From the NCBI RefSeq assembly GCF_022965755.1, contig NZ_CP095187.1, positions 2,232,001-2,296,000 of the forward strand: a DNA stretch of 64,000 bases, in the 5' to 3' direction. Position numbers and translations under genes: made by a program. Below, one piece after another: positions 35,803-44,721 of this stretch; position 1 is the first letter of the stretch; each line of letters begins with the position of its first letter. A model generated the notes under the pieces. It was given only the letters and a program-made list of their open reading frames with translations, searched no databases and had not been told where the DNA came from. This DNA comes from Pseudoxanthomonas sp. F37 (GTDB lineage Bacteria; Pseudomonadota; Gammaproteobacteria; Xanthomonadales; Xanthomonadaceae).

Positions 35803-36852
35803 TCAGCCGGCGAACACCGGCTCCAGCATCCGGAACGTGCCAGCGTCGGCGTCCATTTCCACCCGGCCGCCGACCGGCACGATGAACTGCTGGCGGATGT
35901 GGCCGATCATCGCACCCCGGTAGGCAGGGATCTTCAGGGGCTTGAAGTAGTCGTCGAAGATCTCCGGCAGCGTCAGCGAGCCGTAGCCGTTGCCCGGGTC
36001 GCACTCGGTGCACTCGCCGAAGATCACGCCGGCCACCTGGTCCAGCGCACCCATCAGCCGCAGCGTGCTGAGCATGCGGTCGATGCGGTACGGCGCTTCG
36101 GACACGTCCTCCAGGAACAGGATCTTGCCGCGGAAATCCGGCAGGTACGGCGAGCCGGCCAGCGCCACCAGCACCGACAGGTTGCCACCCACCAGTTCGC
36201 CCTGCGCCTTGCCGCCGGTGATGGTGACGGTGCGGTTGCGGCGTTGCACCAGTTCGTCGCCCTTGTCGGTGCTGTTGCGGTATTCCATCTGTTCGCGCTG
36301 GAAGAACACGCGACGGAACTGGTCGGCATTGAAGCTGTTCCAGCTGCCGATGCCGATGGGGCCGTGGAAGCTGACCAGCCCGGCCTGCGACAGCAGCGCG
36401 TTGTGCAGCGCGGTGATGTCCGAATACCCCAGCAGGATCTTCGGATGGCGGCGGATGGCCGCGTAGTCCAGCAATGACAGCAGGCGCGCCGCACCCGAGC
36501 CGCCGCGTGCGCAGACGATCGCCTTGACCTCGCCGTCGGCGAACATGGCGTTGAGGTCGCCCGCGCGCTCGGCGTCGCTGCCGGCCAGATGCCCGCGCCG
36601 CGCCCCCAGATGCGGCCCCACCTTCACCTTCAGGCCCAGGGCCTCCATCGCTTCCTGCGCCAGCTGCAGGTCCAGCGGCTCGTCGGTGGCGGCCGACGGG
36701 CTGACCAGGCCGACGGTGTCGCCGGGATTCAGTGCCGGCGGCAGCAGGCGCCTGCGCGGCGCGGCCGCGAACGCCTGGGCGCCGCCGCCCCACGGCAGCA
36801 TCAAGGAAGTGGCCGCCAGTGCCGCGGTCCCGAGGAAATGTCGTCTGCGCAT
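35803..36852 (-). CDS. LD-carboxypeptidase (S66 family), Tat-exported
   Basis: 349 aa. A twin-arginine signal (RRRHFLGTAALAATS) predicts export; cytoplasmic LdcA of E. coli lacks this. The S66 peptidase fold shows LLGYSDITALHNAL (nucleophile Ser), the catalytic Glu in FGECTECDP region and His near the end in GHIRQQFIVPVGG. These enzymes remove the terminal D-Ala from the muropeptide tetrapeptide or, in the MccF branch, cleave microcin C. Peptidoglycan recycling or remodelling in the periplasm is the likeliest role. Confidence 0.87.
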   Translation of the reverse strand: MRRRHFLGTAALAATSLMLPWGGGAQAFAAAPRRRLLPPALNPGDTVGLVSPSAATDEPLDLQLAQEAMEALGLKVKVGPHLGARRGHLAGSDAERAGDLNAMFADGEVKAIVCARGGSGAARLLSLLDYAAIRRHPKILLGYSDITALHNALLSQAGLVSFHGPIGIGSWNSFNADQFRRVFFQREQMEYRNSTDKGDELVQRRNRTVTITGGKAQGELVGGNLSVLVALAGSPYLPDFRGKILFLEDVSEAPYRIDRMLSTLRLMGALDQVAGVIFGECTECDPGNGYGSLTLPEIFDDYFKPLKIPAYRGAMIGHIRQQFIVPVGGRVEMDADAGTFRMLEPVFAG

Positions 36853-36910
36853 GGCGCTGCCTGTGGATGGACAGCAGGCAGCTTAACAAGCCGGCGTGGG
36901 AGCGTCCCCG

Positions 36911-37093
36911 TCAGCGCTTGCAGGTGTTGACGCCCAGCAGCCGGTACAGCGGGCAGAAATTGAACAGGCCGGTGACCAGCGGCACCACGCCGACCCACGC
37001 CCAGACCGGTCCGCCCGCGAGCACCCAGCCGATCAGCAGCACCCCCACCACGATGCGGGCCCATTTGTCGAAACCGCCTACGTTCGCCTTCAT
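36911..37093 (-). CDS. DUF2892 (YgaP-type) membrane protein
   Basis: 60 aa. Two transmembrane helices (IVVGVLLIGWVLAGG and VGVVPLVTGLFNFCPLY). The segment TGLFNFCPLYRLLGVNTCK is the DUF2892 motif found in the membrane part of YgaP. GGAGG lies upstream of the ATG, so the full-length form of 79 aa starting at 37150 is less likely. Function unknown; it often accompanies rhodanese or sulfur-handling genes, but none is adjacent here. Confidence 0.85.
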   Translation of the reverse strand: MKANVGGFDKWARIVVGVLLIGWVLAGGPVWAWVGVVPLVTGLFNFCPLYRLLGVNTCKR

Positions 37094-37243
37094 CTGCGCA
37101 CCCTCCTCCGATGATGGGCACAGCATGCGCGCGCCACGACCGGCCGGCATTGATCGCGATCAACTCCGCGCCGTGTCGAATCCGCCCTGCCCCGCTCGTC
37201 GCTCATGCAGGGCGGACCCCACCGATCCGCACGGAAACCTCCC

Positions 37244-37861
37244 ATGCGCAAGCTCATCGCCGCCGTCATGATCAGTCTTGATGGCGTGATCCAGGCCCCC
37301 GGCGGCCCTGGCGAAGACCGCAGCGGCGGCTTCGCCCTGGGCGGTTGGGCCTGGCCCTACGCCAGCGACGGCGAAGCGATGGATGGCCTGTTCACCCGTC
37401 CCTTCGCACTGGTCCTGGGACGCCACACCTACGACATCTTCGCCGGTTACTGGCCGCAGGTCGCCAGCGATGCCCCGCATGGCGCCATCGCCGATGCCTT
37501 CAACGCGGCCACGAAACACGTCGCCACGCATCGCCCGGACACCCTGGCGTGGGCGCACAGCCATGCGCTGGACGGCGAGGTGGTCGACGCGCTGCGCACG
37601 CTCAAGCGCAGCGACGGCCCCGACCTGGTGACCCAGGGCAGCAGCGCGCTGCTGCACCAGCTGCTGGCCCGCGATGTCGTCGACGAATTGCGGTTGCTGG
37701 TCTATCCGATCGTGCTGGGCCGCGGCAAGCGGTTGTTCAACGACGATGCGCAGGCGGCCGCCTTCCGCCTGGCCGGCACGCGCGCCACGCCGACCGGCGT
37801 GGTCGTCAGCCGCTACGAACGCCAGGGCGATGTCCGCACCGGCTCGTTCGCCGACGGCTGA
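37244..37861 (+). CDS. Dihydrofolate reductase family protein (RibD C-terminal type)
   Basis: 205 aa. MRKLIAAVMISLDGVIQAPGGPGED, FALVLGRHTYDIFAGYW and the nucleotide-binding QGSSALLHQLLARDVVDELRLLVYPIVLGRGKRLF are the marks of this family, related to the reductase domain of RibD and to YwjB/YyaP. It probably binds NADPH. Substrate unknown. Start ATG at 37244, where the family begins. Divergent from the DUF2892 gene. Confidence 0.88.
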   Translation: MRKLIAAVMISLDGVIQAPGGPGEDRSGGFALGGWAWPYASDGEAMDGLFTRPFALVLGRHTYDIFAGYWPQVASDAPHGAIADAFNAATKHVATHRPDTLAWAHSHALDGEVVDALRTLKRSDGPDLVTQGSSALLHQLLARDVVDELRLLVYPIVLGRGKRLFNDDAQAAAFRLAGTRATPTGVVVSRYERQGDVRTGSFADG

Positions 37862-37937
37862 GCCCGCCGCCCGCCTCACCCTGTCTTTCCCACGGACGCG
37901 ATGATCTGCCCTCGCTTCCCCAACCCTGGAGCGCTCC

Positions 37938-38417
37938 ATGACCCCGAAGAACACCCTCTGCCTGTGGTTCGACCATAGCGCCGAAGAAGCCGCCCGCTTC
38001 TACGCCGCCACCTTCCCCGACAGCCGGGTGCAGGCCGTGCACCGCGCGCCGGCCGACTATCCCAGCGGCAAGGAAGGCGACGTGCTGACGGTGGAGTTCA
38101 CCGTCTGCGGCATCCCCTGCATCGGCCTGAACGGCGGCGCTGCCTTCACCCACAGCGAAGCGTTTTCGTTCCAGATCGCCACCGACGACCAGGAGGAGAC
38201 CGACCGCCTGTGGAACGCCATCGTCGGCAACGGCGGCCGCGAGAGTGCCTGTGGCTGGTGCAAGGACAAATGGGGCCTGAGCTGGCAGATCACCCCGCGC
38301 GTGCTGACCGACGCCATGGCCCATCCCGACCGCAGCGTCGCCAGGCGCGCGTTCGAAGCCATGATGACGATGGGCAGGATCGATATCGCGAAGATCCAGG
38401 CCGCCATCCGCGGCTGA
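37938..38417 (+). CDS. VOC family protein (PhnB-like)
   Basis: 159 aa. CLWFDHSAEEAARFYAATFPDSRV, LTVEFTVCGIPCIGLNGG and CGWCKDKWGLSWQITPRVL match the PhnB/YdcL-like vicinal-oxygen-chelate proteins, once called 3-demethylubiquinone methyltransferase-like. The metal ligands of true VOC enzymes are not all visible. Function unknown. It lies 76 bp after the reductase gene in the same direction. Confidence 0.87.
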   Translation: MTPKNTLCLWFDHSAEEAARFYAATFPDSRVQAVHRAPADYPSGKEGDVLTVEFTVCGIPCIGLNGGAAFTHSEAFSFQIATDDQEETDRLWNAIVGNGGRESACGWCKDKWGLSWQITPRVLTDAMAHPDRSVARRAFEAMMTMGRIDIAKIQAAIRG

Positions 38418-38701
38418 GGCGCGCGTCCCCCAACCCGTTCGGCGCAGGCCCCGGAGGCATGGCGGCCGACGTCCAACAGGCGCTCAGCCGGAAGCGCCCG
38501 GCTGCGGAGGTGATCGGAGCGAAGGCGTCGCCACCGCCGGTGGACCTGCGGCCTGTCCGCCAGGCCCGTTGACGCGCGCCGGCAGGTGACTTCCGGCAGG
38601 TCCCGCGCATGACCTCTGCGCCATGACCGCCGCATACCGCTCTGTATACTCGGTCACGGTCGGCGGGCACTCTTTCCCGCCACGAATCACGGAGCGATGT
38701 C

Positions 38702-39850
38702 ATGGGTCTTGTACAGGCGGTGGTGGGTGCGGTCGGTGGCGTGCTGGGCGACCAGTGGAAGGATTTCTACACGGTCCCGGCGGGCCTGCCGCCGACGGCG
38801 GCGCTGTTCGCCGCGGTACCGCAGGGCACCAATGCCGGCCGTGGCTCCAACACCAGCGGCTCGTCGAACATCATCAGCAACGGCTCGAAGATCGTCGTGC
38901 CGGAGGGCTACGGCCTGCTGCTGATGCAGGATGGCGCCATCACCGCCTTCGTCGCCGAGCCGGGCGGTTACGAATGGCGTTCGGACGACATCAACTCCAG
39001 GTCGATCTTCGCCGGCGACGGCCTGGTCTCCACCTTCATCACCCAGAGCTGGGAACGCTTCAAGTTCGGCGGCCAGCCGGGCTCGCAGCAGGCGGCCTTC
39101 TTCGTCTCGCTGAAGGAACTGCCGGACAACCGCTTCGGCACCCAGTCCGAGATCTACTGGGACGACGGCTTCCTCAACACCCAGGTGGGCGCGATCACCC
39201 GCGGCACCTACACGCTGAAGATCGTCGACCCCATCCTGTTCGTGAAGAACTTCGTGCCGGCCAGCTACCTGCAGCCGGGCAAGGTGTTCGACTTCACCGA
39301 TCTGGACAACGCCGCCGCCAGCCAGCTGTTCAACGAAGTGGTGGGCTCGCTGGCGCCGGCCTTCAGCCTGTACACCAACGATCCGTCCAAGGGCAACCGC
39401 ATCACCAAGCTGCAGCAGGATTCGCTGGGCTTCGCGCAGAGCCTGTCGGCGGCGGTGGAACAGGGCTACCAGTGGAAGTCCGACCGCGGCCTGGCCATCG
39501 TCAAGACCGCCATCGTCTCCATCGAGTACGACGCCAATACCCGTGAACTGCTGAAGACCGTGCAGCGCGCCGACGCGCTGGCCGGTTCGCGCGGCAATTC
39601 CAACCTGCAGGCCAGCGTGGCCCAGGGCATCCAGTCCGCCGGCGAGAACGGCGGCGCGGCCGGCCTGATGGGCATCGGCATGGCCTCCGGCATGATGGGC
39701 GTGGGCGGGCTGCAGCAGCCGGCCACGCCGGCCGCCCCGGCCGCGGACGATCCGGTGGCCAAGCTGCAGAAGGCCAAGCAGATGCTCGACCTGGGCCTGA
39801 TTACCCAGGCCGACTACGACGCGCTGAAGGCGAAGGCTCTGGGCCTGTAA
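38702..39850 (+). CDS. SPFH domain protein (virion-core-protein-like, YdjI type)
   Basis: 382 aa. The SPFH/Band-7-like region covers about residues 40-300 (SKIVVPEGYGLLLMQDGAITAFVAEPGGYEW, GAITRGTYTLKIVDPILFVKNFVP). It is followed by a Gly/Met-rich linker and a C-terminal SHOCT-like helix pair (DPVAKLQKAKQMLDLGLITQADYDALKAKALG). Such proteins, annotated after a poxvirus core protein, assemble at membranes. No signal peptide. The next two genes follow within 15 bp and a 4 bp overlap, so the three form an operon. Confidence 0.85.
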   Translation: MGLVQAVVGAVGGVLGDQWKDFYTVPAGLPPTAALFAAVPQGTNAGRGSNTSGSSNIISNGSKIVVPEGYGLLLMQDGAITAFVAEPGGYEWRSDDINSRSIFAGDGLVSTFITQSWERFKFGGQPGSQQAAFFVSLKELPDNRFGTQSEIYWDDGFLNTQVGAITRGTYTLKIVDPILFVKNFVPASYLQPGKVFDFTDLDNAAASQLFNEVVGSLAPAFSLYTNDPSKGNRITKLQQDSLGFAQSLSAAVEQGYQWKSDRGLAIVKTAIVSIEYDANTRELLKTVQRADALAGSRGNSNLQASVAQGIQSAGENGGAAGLMGIGMASGMMGVGGLQQPATPAAPAADDPVAKLQKAKQMLDLGLITQADYDALKAKALGL

Positions 39851-39864
39851 TCCGCACACCGTCC

Positions 39865-41187
39865 ATGTCCAACCCGAACCGTCCGGCGCCCCCGCCGCTG
39901 CCGCCGGCCCCGCCCACGGGGCCCGGCTCCCCGCAGGAGGTGCCGCCGCTGCCCGGCACCTTCCCGGTCGATCCCGCCACCTTGCCCGACGCCATCCGCG
40001 ACGAGCTGCAGGCGCCCGATCCGGTCGCCATCGACACGGCCGCGGCCGAACTGCGCGACGGGCAGAACCACTGCCCGAAGTGCGGCGCCACCGACATCCG
40101 CCACAAGATCGGCAGCGACCTGCTGGTCTGCCTGTACTGCCGCCACGAGTGGGACGGCGCGCGCGTGGAGGAAGCCTTCGGCTTCGGCACCGGCCATGCC
40201 GAGCTGCGCGGCACGGTCATCGCCTCCGGCGCACGCGACATCGATGCCGATGCCGCGCTGCTGATGACCTTCAAGTGCACCGGCTGCGGCGCCGAGGTCA
40301 CGGTCAACACCGAGAACGCGATGACCGCGCGCTGCCACTGGTGCCGGCACGTGTTCGGCGTGAACGAGCAGATCGCCAACGGCGCCGTGCCCGATGCGGT
40401 GCTGCCGTTCCATATCAGGAAGGACGACGCGGTCGCGCGCATCCGCCAGTTCGTCGACAAGCGGCGGATGTTCGCCCTGAAGGCGTTCAAGGAACAGTTC
40501 ACGCCCGAGAACGTGGTGGGCGTGTACCTGCCCTACATGATCGTGGACGGCAACGCCAGCGCCGAAGTGTCGGGCAAGGGCGAGGTCCTGATCCGCCGCT
40601 ACACGCGCGGCACGGACAAGAACAAGAAGACCTACTACGACGCCGACCTCTACCAGGTCGAGCGGCAGGTGGACTTCACCGTGGACGACCTGCCGCTGGA
40701 ATCCTCGCGCGAACGCGGCAACCTCGATACGTCCGTCCACACCCAGAACATCATCAACACCATCCTCCCGTTCGACACCAAGAACGCGGTGAAATGGAAC
40801 GCCTCCTACCTGTCCGGCTTCACCTCGGAGAAGCGCGACACCGACGTGGAACAGCTGCGCCCGCGCCTGGAGGACCAGTTGCTGTCCATCGCCCGCGCGC
40901 AGGTGGAGGATTCGGTGCGCCGCTACGACCGCGGCGTGCGCTGGGAACAGGAACGCCTGGACGTGCACGGCACGCGCTGGGTGTCGATGTACCTGCCGGT
41001 GTGGCTGTACTCCTACCACCAGCCCGGCAAGAACGGCGGCCTGCTGCACTACATCGCGGTCAACGGCCGCACCGGCGAAACCATGGGCAGCGTGCCCGTG
41101 CAGCACTGGAAGCTGCTGCTGGCCGCGCTGACGGTGGGCACATTCCTGGAGGGCATCGCCCTCGCGATCATCTGGGCGGGCGCATGA
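39865..41187 (+). CDS. Zinc-ribbon membrane protein of the SPFH operon
   Basis: 440 aa. A Pro-rich start is followed by two zinc ribbons: CPKCGATDI...CLYCRHEW (residues about 70-95) and CTGCGAEV...CHWCRHVF (about 137-165). A long beta/alpha region ends in one transmembrane helix (about 415-437: LLLAALTVGTFLEGIALAIIW). It resembles the TFIIB-type zinc-ribbon proteins that accompany SPFH/virion-core genes. Function unknown. It starts 15 bp after the SPFH gene. Confidence 0.85.
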   Translation: MSNPNRPAPPPLPPAPPTGPGSPQEVPPLPGTFPVDPATLPDAIRDELQAPDPVAIDTAAAELRDGQNHCPKCGATDIRHKIGSDLLVCLYCRHEWDGARVEEAFGFGTGHAELRGTVIASGARDIDADAALLMTFKCTGCGAEVTVNTENAMTARCHWCRHVFGVNEQIANGAVPDAVLPFHIRKDDAVARIRQFVDKRRMFALKAFKEQFTPENVVGVYLPYMIVDGNASAEVSGKGEVLIRRYTRGTDKNKKTYYDADLYQVERQVDFTVDDLPLESSRERGNLDTSVHTQNIINTILPFDTKNAVKWNASYLSGFTSEKRDTDVEQLRPRLEDQLLSIARAQVEDSVRRYDRGVRWEQERLDVHGTRWVSMYLPVWLYSYHQPGKNGGLLHYIAVNGRTGETMGSVPVQHWKLLLAALTVGTFLEGIALAIIWAGA

Positions 41188-41444
41188 GCGACGACAACGG
41201 TCTATGGCTGCTGGCACTGGGCCCCGCGGGCGCCAGCGCGCTGTACTGGGCGCTGTACCGCTATTACCGCAACACCGACAAGTCGCACGCCTTCGAGCGG
41301 GAGACCGACGTCGTCGCCCAGCCGGTCACCGGCTCGGACCGCAAGATCGACGAGATCCGCGGCACCCAGCGCTCCGGCATCGAGGGCGACAATGTCCACG
41401 CCTACCGCCAGCGGGTGCAGCGCATTCGCGGCGACAGCGGCTAA
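41184..41444 (+). CDS. Small membrane protein, third gene of the SPFH operon
   Basis: 86 aa. One transmembrane segment at about residues 6-24 (LWLLALGPAGASALYWAL), then a charged cytoplasmic tail with HAFERETDVVAQPVTGSDRKI. The ATG overlaps the zinc-ribbon gene's stop (ATGA), so translation is coupled. No known domain. Probably works together with the two preceding proteins. Confidence 0.8.
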   Translation: MSDDNGLWLLALGPAGASALYWALYRYYRNTDKSHAFERETDVVAQPVTGSDRKIDEIRGTQRSGIEGDNVHAYRQRVQRIRGDSG

Positions 41445-41477
41445 CGGGGCCGTTTGCGCAGGCGGGATGTCGCTTGC

Positions 41478-41509
41478 GTAGGCCGGGTTGGCGCCATCAA
41501 CCCAGCATC
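41478..41509. repeat. REP-like repeat, GTAGGCYGGGTT family
   Basis: GTAGGCCGGGTTGGC (from 41478) pairs with its inverted end TCAACCCAGCATC. It matches the three copies at 48571-48772. A weaker second copy follows near 41589-41615 (GCGCTGGGTTGGGCAGCCCA). They sit between the SPFH operon and a converging regulator gene. Confidence 0.7.
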
Positions 41510-41648
41510 GCGCGATCCTTGGGATCGCAGGATCCCTGCGACACGCAGGTCGGCTTGCAAACCCAGGTGCCACGCTCGATCGACGAAGCGCGCTGGGTTG
41601 GGCAGCCCAGTCTGCGAAAAGCGCAGCCTCGCACGCCGGCGGTTCCCG

Positions 41649-42725
41649 CTACGACAACTCCGGTTCTGCGCGCGCAGTGGCGCGGTGCGCAGTGCGGTAT
41701 GCCGTGGGGGTGCACCCCATCGCGGCCTTGAATGCGCGGTTGAACGGGCCCAGCGAGGCGAAGCCGGCATCGCCGCTGATGTCGAGGATGGTGGCGGCGT
41801 CGTCCGCAGCGGCCAGCCGCGCGCAGGCATATGCGATGCGGTGGCGGTTGATCAGCTGGTTGAAGTTCCTTTCGCCCAGCCCCTGGGTGATCAGGCGGCT
41901 GAGCCGGTGTTCGGCGGTGCCGATGCGATGGGCGAGATCGGCGACTTTCAGTTCGTGCTCGCGGTACACCTGCAGCACGTCGAGCTGGCGCTGCAGGGCG
42001 CGCGCCAGCCGCGCATCCTCGTCGCTGAGCGGACCGGGCGTCGCGCGCGTTGTGGGCTGCGACGCGACCGTTGCCACCGGGGCACGGCGGCGATGCCACA
42101 GCGCGGCATGGGTGAACAGGATCATCGCCATCGCGCACAGCGGGACCACCCCGGCCCGCACCGAGGCCAGCGACGGCCAGGCGGCGGCCAGCGCCCCCAG
42201 CAGCGTGGCGGTCAGCACGCAGGTGGCGAACAGCAGCATGAAGGCCACGCGCAGACGGCGTTCGGCGCGTGGCAGCGACGACCAGCGGCCGCGCAGCGCT
42301 TCCAGGAAGGTCAGTGCCAGCAGGGTGGAACTGGCCAGCGTCAGCAGGCTGTCCACGCCCGCCACCCACGGCGACACGGCGCCATGCGCGCCCAGCGTGC
42401 CGCCCCGGTAGGCCGCGATCAGCAGCGCCACGCCGCCGGCGACCAGCACGTGCACGCGGGACACCCCGCCCTCGCCACGGAACAGCGCCCGCGATACCAG
42501 CCAGAAACCGTTGCAGGTCGCACTGCCGCCGATCGCGACCGCCCAGCGCATCCACGCGGGCGCGCCCTCCATCCAGGGCGACATCAGCGACAACGCCATC
42601 GAACCGCTGACCACCGCGAACACGATCTCGGCATCGCGCCGGGTGCGTTGCCCTACCAGCACCAGCAGCGACGCCACCGCCACCGTGACGGCGGCGCCGG
42701 TGGTGATGGCCTGCCAATCCTGCAT
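41649..42725 (-). CDS. AraC-family regulator with membrane sensor domain
   Basis: 358 aa. Seven or so hydrophobic segments fill residues 5-225, then an AraC/XylS HTH domain (about 250-345: QLDVLQVYREHELKVADLAHRIGTAEHRLSRLI, LGERNFNQLINRHRIAYACARL, DISGDAGFASLGPFNRAFKAAMGCTP). It is a membrane-bound regulator of the YesN/7TM-AraC type, sensing an unknown signal. Start ATG at 42725. It diverges from the DUF2306 gene; direct repeats in the shared region could be its binding sites. Confidence 0.87.
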   Translation of the reverse strand: MQDWQAITTGAAVTVAVASLLVLVGQRTRRDAEIVFAVVSGSMALSLMSPWMEGAPAWMRWAVAIGGSATCNGFWLVSRALFRGEGGVSRVHVLVAGGVALLIAAYRGGTLGAHGAVSPWVAGVDSLLTLASSTLLALTFLEALRGRWSSLPRAERRLRVAFMLLFATCVLTATLLGALAAAWPSLASVRAGVVPLCAMAMILFTHAALWHRRRAPVATVASQPTTRATPGPLSDEDARLARALQRQLDVLQVYREHELKVADLAHRIGTAEHRLSRLITQGLGERNFNQLINRHRIAYACARLAAADDAATILDISGDAGFASLGPFNRAFKAAMGCTPTAYRTAHRATARAEPELS

Positions 42726-42810
42726 GATCGCGCCCTCCTGATGACGGCCGAAGCGTGCAACGGCGCGGCCTGGGCTGCCAAGCGCCATCGGTCATGCCCT
42801 GCGCGACGCT

Positions 42811-42859
42811 GAATGCCGAATCGACACGGGCGATCCGGCTGGCCGAATTCCGAATCGGC
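42811..42859. promoter_or_regulatory. Direct repeats, candidate AraC-type operator
   Basis: GAATGCCGAATCGAC (42811-42825) and GAATTCCGAATCGGC (42845-42859) agree at 13 of 15 positions and begin 34 bp apart, in the region between the divergent regulator and DUF2306 genes. Direct repeats one to a few turns apart are the usual target of AraC-family dimers. Confidence 0.45.
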
Positions 42860-42916
42860 AGGACGCAGGCGGGCCTCGCCTTCCATCGTGCGGGTCTTTC
42901 CCACCTGAGCCCCGCC

Positions 42917-43720
42917 ATGCCTGCCCCCGCTTCCCTGCCCTTCCCCTCCCGCCTGCTGTCCCGCGGCGCCGCCGCCTGGTTCATCGCCGCCACCTTGGGG
43001 CAATGGGCGTTCGTGGCCTTCATCGTGCTGTTCTTCGGCGGGCCGGTGCTGGACGGCGAGCTGGCGCCGCTGAACGCCAAGCCGCACGTCACCGGCTACG
43101 TGCCGGGCGATGTGATGGGCAACCTGCAGTTCGTCGGCCACGCGCTGCTCGCCGGCCTGGTGACTTTCGCCGGGGCGTGGCAGCTGGTGCCCGCACTGCG
43201 CCGACGCTGGCCCACGCTGCACCGGTGGAACGGCCGGGTGTTCCTGTCGGTGGCGCTGGTGGTGACGCTGACGGGGTTCTATCTGGTCTGGGTGCGCGGC
43301 TCGCAGTTGGGCCCGGCCAGCAACCTGTCGATTTCGTTGAACGGCCTGCTGATCGTGGTCTTCGCGCTGCTGGCCTGGCGCAGTGCGCGCGCCAGGGATT
43401 TCGCGGCGCATCGGCGCCACGCGCTGCGCGCGTACCTGCTGGTGAACGGGGTGTGGTTCCTGCGCATCGGCATCATGCTGGCCGGACTGGTGCTCACTCC
43501 GCTGGGCATCAGGATCGACTACACCGGCGCGCCCTTCATCCTGGTCAGCTTCGGCAGCTGGGTGGTGCCGATGGCGGTGCTGGCGCTGTACTTCCGGGCG
43601 GAACGCTCGCGCCATGCGCGGGCGAAGGTGGCCATGGGCGCCCTGCTCTGCCTGCTGGCCCTGCTCACGGCCGCCGGCAGTGCGGCGGCGATCGCCTTCA
43701 TGTGGTGGCCGGTGTTGTGA
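42917..43720 (+). CDS. DUF2306 family membrane protein
   Basis: 267 aa, with about seven transmembrane segments. VGHALLAGLVTFAGAWQLVPALRRRWPTLHRWNGRVF and HRRHALRAYLLVNGVWFLRIG are DUF2306 features, a family with conserved His residues that may bind haem or be related to cytochrome-b-like membrane proteins. Function unknown. Start ATG at 42917. Probably controlled by the divergent membrane AraC regulator. Confidence 0.85.
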   Translation: MPAPASLPFPSRLLSRGAAAWFIAATLGQWAFVAFIVLFFGGPVLDGELAPLNAKPHVTGYVPGDVMGNLQFVGHALLAGLVTFAGAWQLVPALRRRWPTLHRWNGRVFLSVALVVTLTGFYLVWVRGSQLGPASNLSISLNGLLIVVFALLAWRSARARDFAAHRRHALRAYLLVNGVWFLRIGIMLAGLVLTPLGIRIDYTGAPFILVSFGSWVVPMAVLALYFRAERSRHARAKVAMGALLCLLALLTAAGSAAAIAFMWWPVL

Positions 43721-43866
43721 TCGGCGACGCGTCGGCATCCGGCCACGCGGGACACTGTCGGCGCCTGCGCGTGACATCGGCCGTCCCCTGCACGCCACGC
43801 CGCGTTCGGGCACACTGCGCGGCCGTCACGTGATTCGGCCGCGCGCCCGCACCCCACAAGGACTTC

Positions 43867-44721
43867 GTGAAGACCCCTACCAGCCTGCTGATGCTGATCG
43901 ACGAAGGCGTCATCGACGAGGTCCTGCGCCCGCTCAAGAGCGGCAAGGAAGCGGCCGTCTACGTGGTGCGGTCCGGCGACGACGTGCGTTGCGCGAAGGT
44001 CTACAAGGACATGGCGCAGCGCAGCTTCCAGAAGCGCGCGCAGTACCAGGAAGGCCGCAAGTCGCGCGGCAGCCGCGAGGCCCGCGCGATCGCCACCAGC
44101 AGCCGCTACGGCCGCAGGCAGCAGGAGGCCGAGTGGAAGAACGCCGAGGTCGACGCGCTGTACCAGCTGCGCGAAGCCGGCGTGCGCGTGCCGGAACCTC
44201 ATGGCTTCTTCCACGGCGTGCTGGTGATGGAACTGGTCACCGACGCCGAGGGCTTCTCCGCCCCGCGCCTGGGCGAAGTGGAACTGACACCCGAACAGGC
44301 CCGCGCGTATCACGCCGTGCTCGTGCGGCAGGTGGTGCGCATGCTGTGCTGCGGCCTGATCCACGGCGACCTGTCCGCTTACAACGTGCTGGTCGGCCCC
44401 GATGGCCCGGTGGTGATCGACTTCCCGCAGGTGGTCAGCGCCGCCGGCAACAACGCCGCCCGCAGCATGCTGCTGCGCGACGTCAACAACCTCACCGCCA
44501 CCCTCGGCCGCTGGGCGCCGGAACTGCTCGACACCTGGTACGGCGAGGAGATGTGGGAGCTGTTCGAAGCCGGCATGCTGCTGCCGGACACCCCCCTGAC
44601 CGGCCAGTTCACCCCCAACGAACGCAGCGTCGATCTCGATGGCGTGCGCGATGCGATCAACGACGCGCGCGAGCTGGCGCTGATCCGCCAGCAGGGCCGC
44701 GAGGCGCAGGACGAAGATTGA
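43867..44721 (+). CDS. RIO-type serine protein kinase (PA4780 family)
   Basis: 284 aa from a GTG start (GTGAAGACC). The RIO1-like fold shows GKEAAVYVV with the ATP-binding Lys in CAKVYKD, the flexible loop with RSFQKRAQYQEGRKSRGSR, the catalytic HGDLSAYNVL (Asp, Asn) and metal-binding DFPQ. In Pseudomonas this family phosphorylates serine on target proteins; in archaea and eukaryotes RIO kinases act in ribosome maturation. A dimerisation or substrate tail follows the kinase core. Cytoplasmic. Confidence 0.9.
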   Translation: MKTPTSLLMLIDEGVIDEVLRPLKSGKEAAVYVVRSGDDVRCAKVYKDMAQRSFQKRAQYQEGRKSRGSREARAIATSSRYGRRQQEAEWKNAEVDALYQLREAGVRVPEPHGFFHGVLVMELVTDAEGFSAPRLGEVELTPEQARAYHAVLVRQVVRMLCCGLIHGDLSAYNVLVGPDGPVVIDFPQVVSAAGNNAARSMLLRDVNNLTATLGRWAPELLDTWYGEEMWELFEAGMLLPDTPLTGQFTPNERSVDLDGVRDAINDARELALIRQQGREAQDED

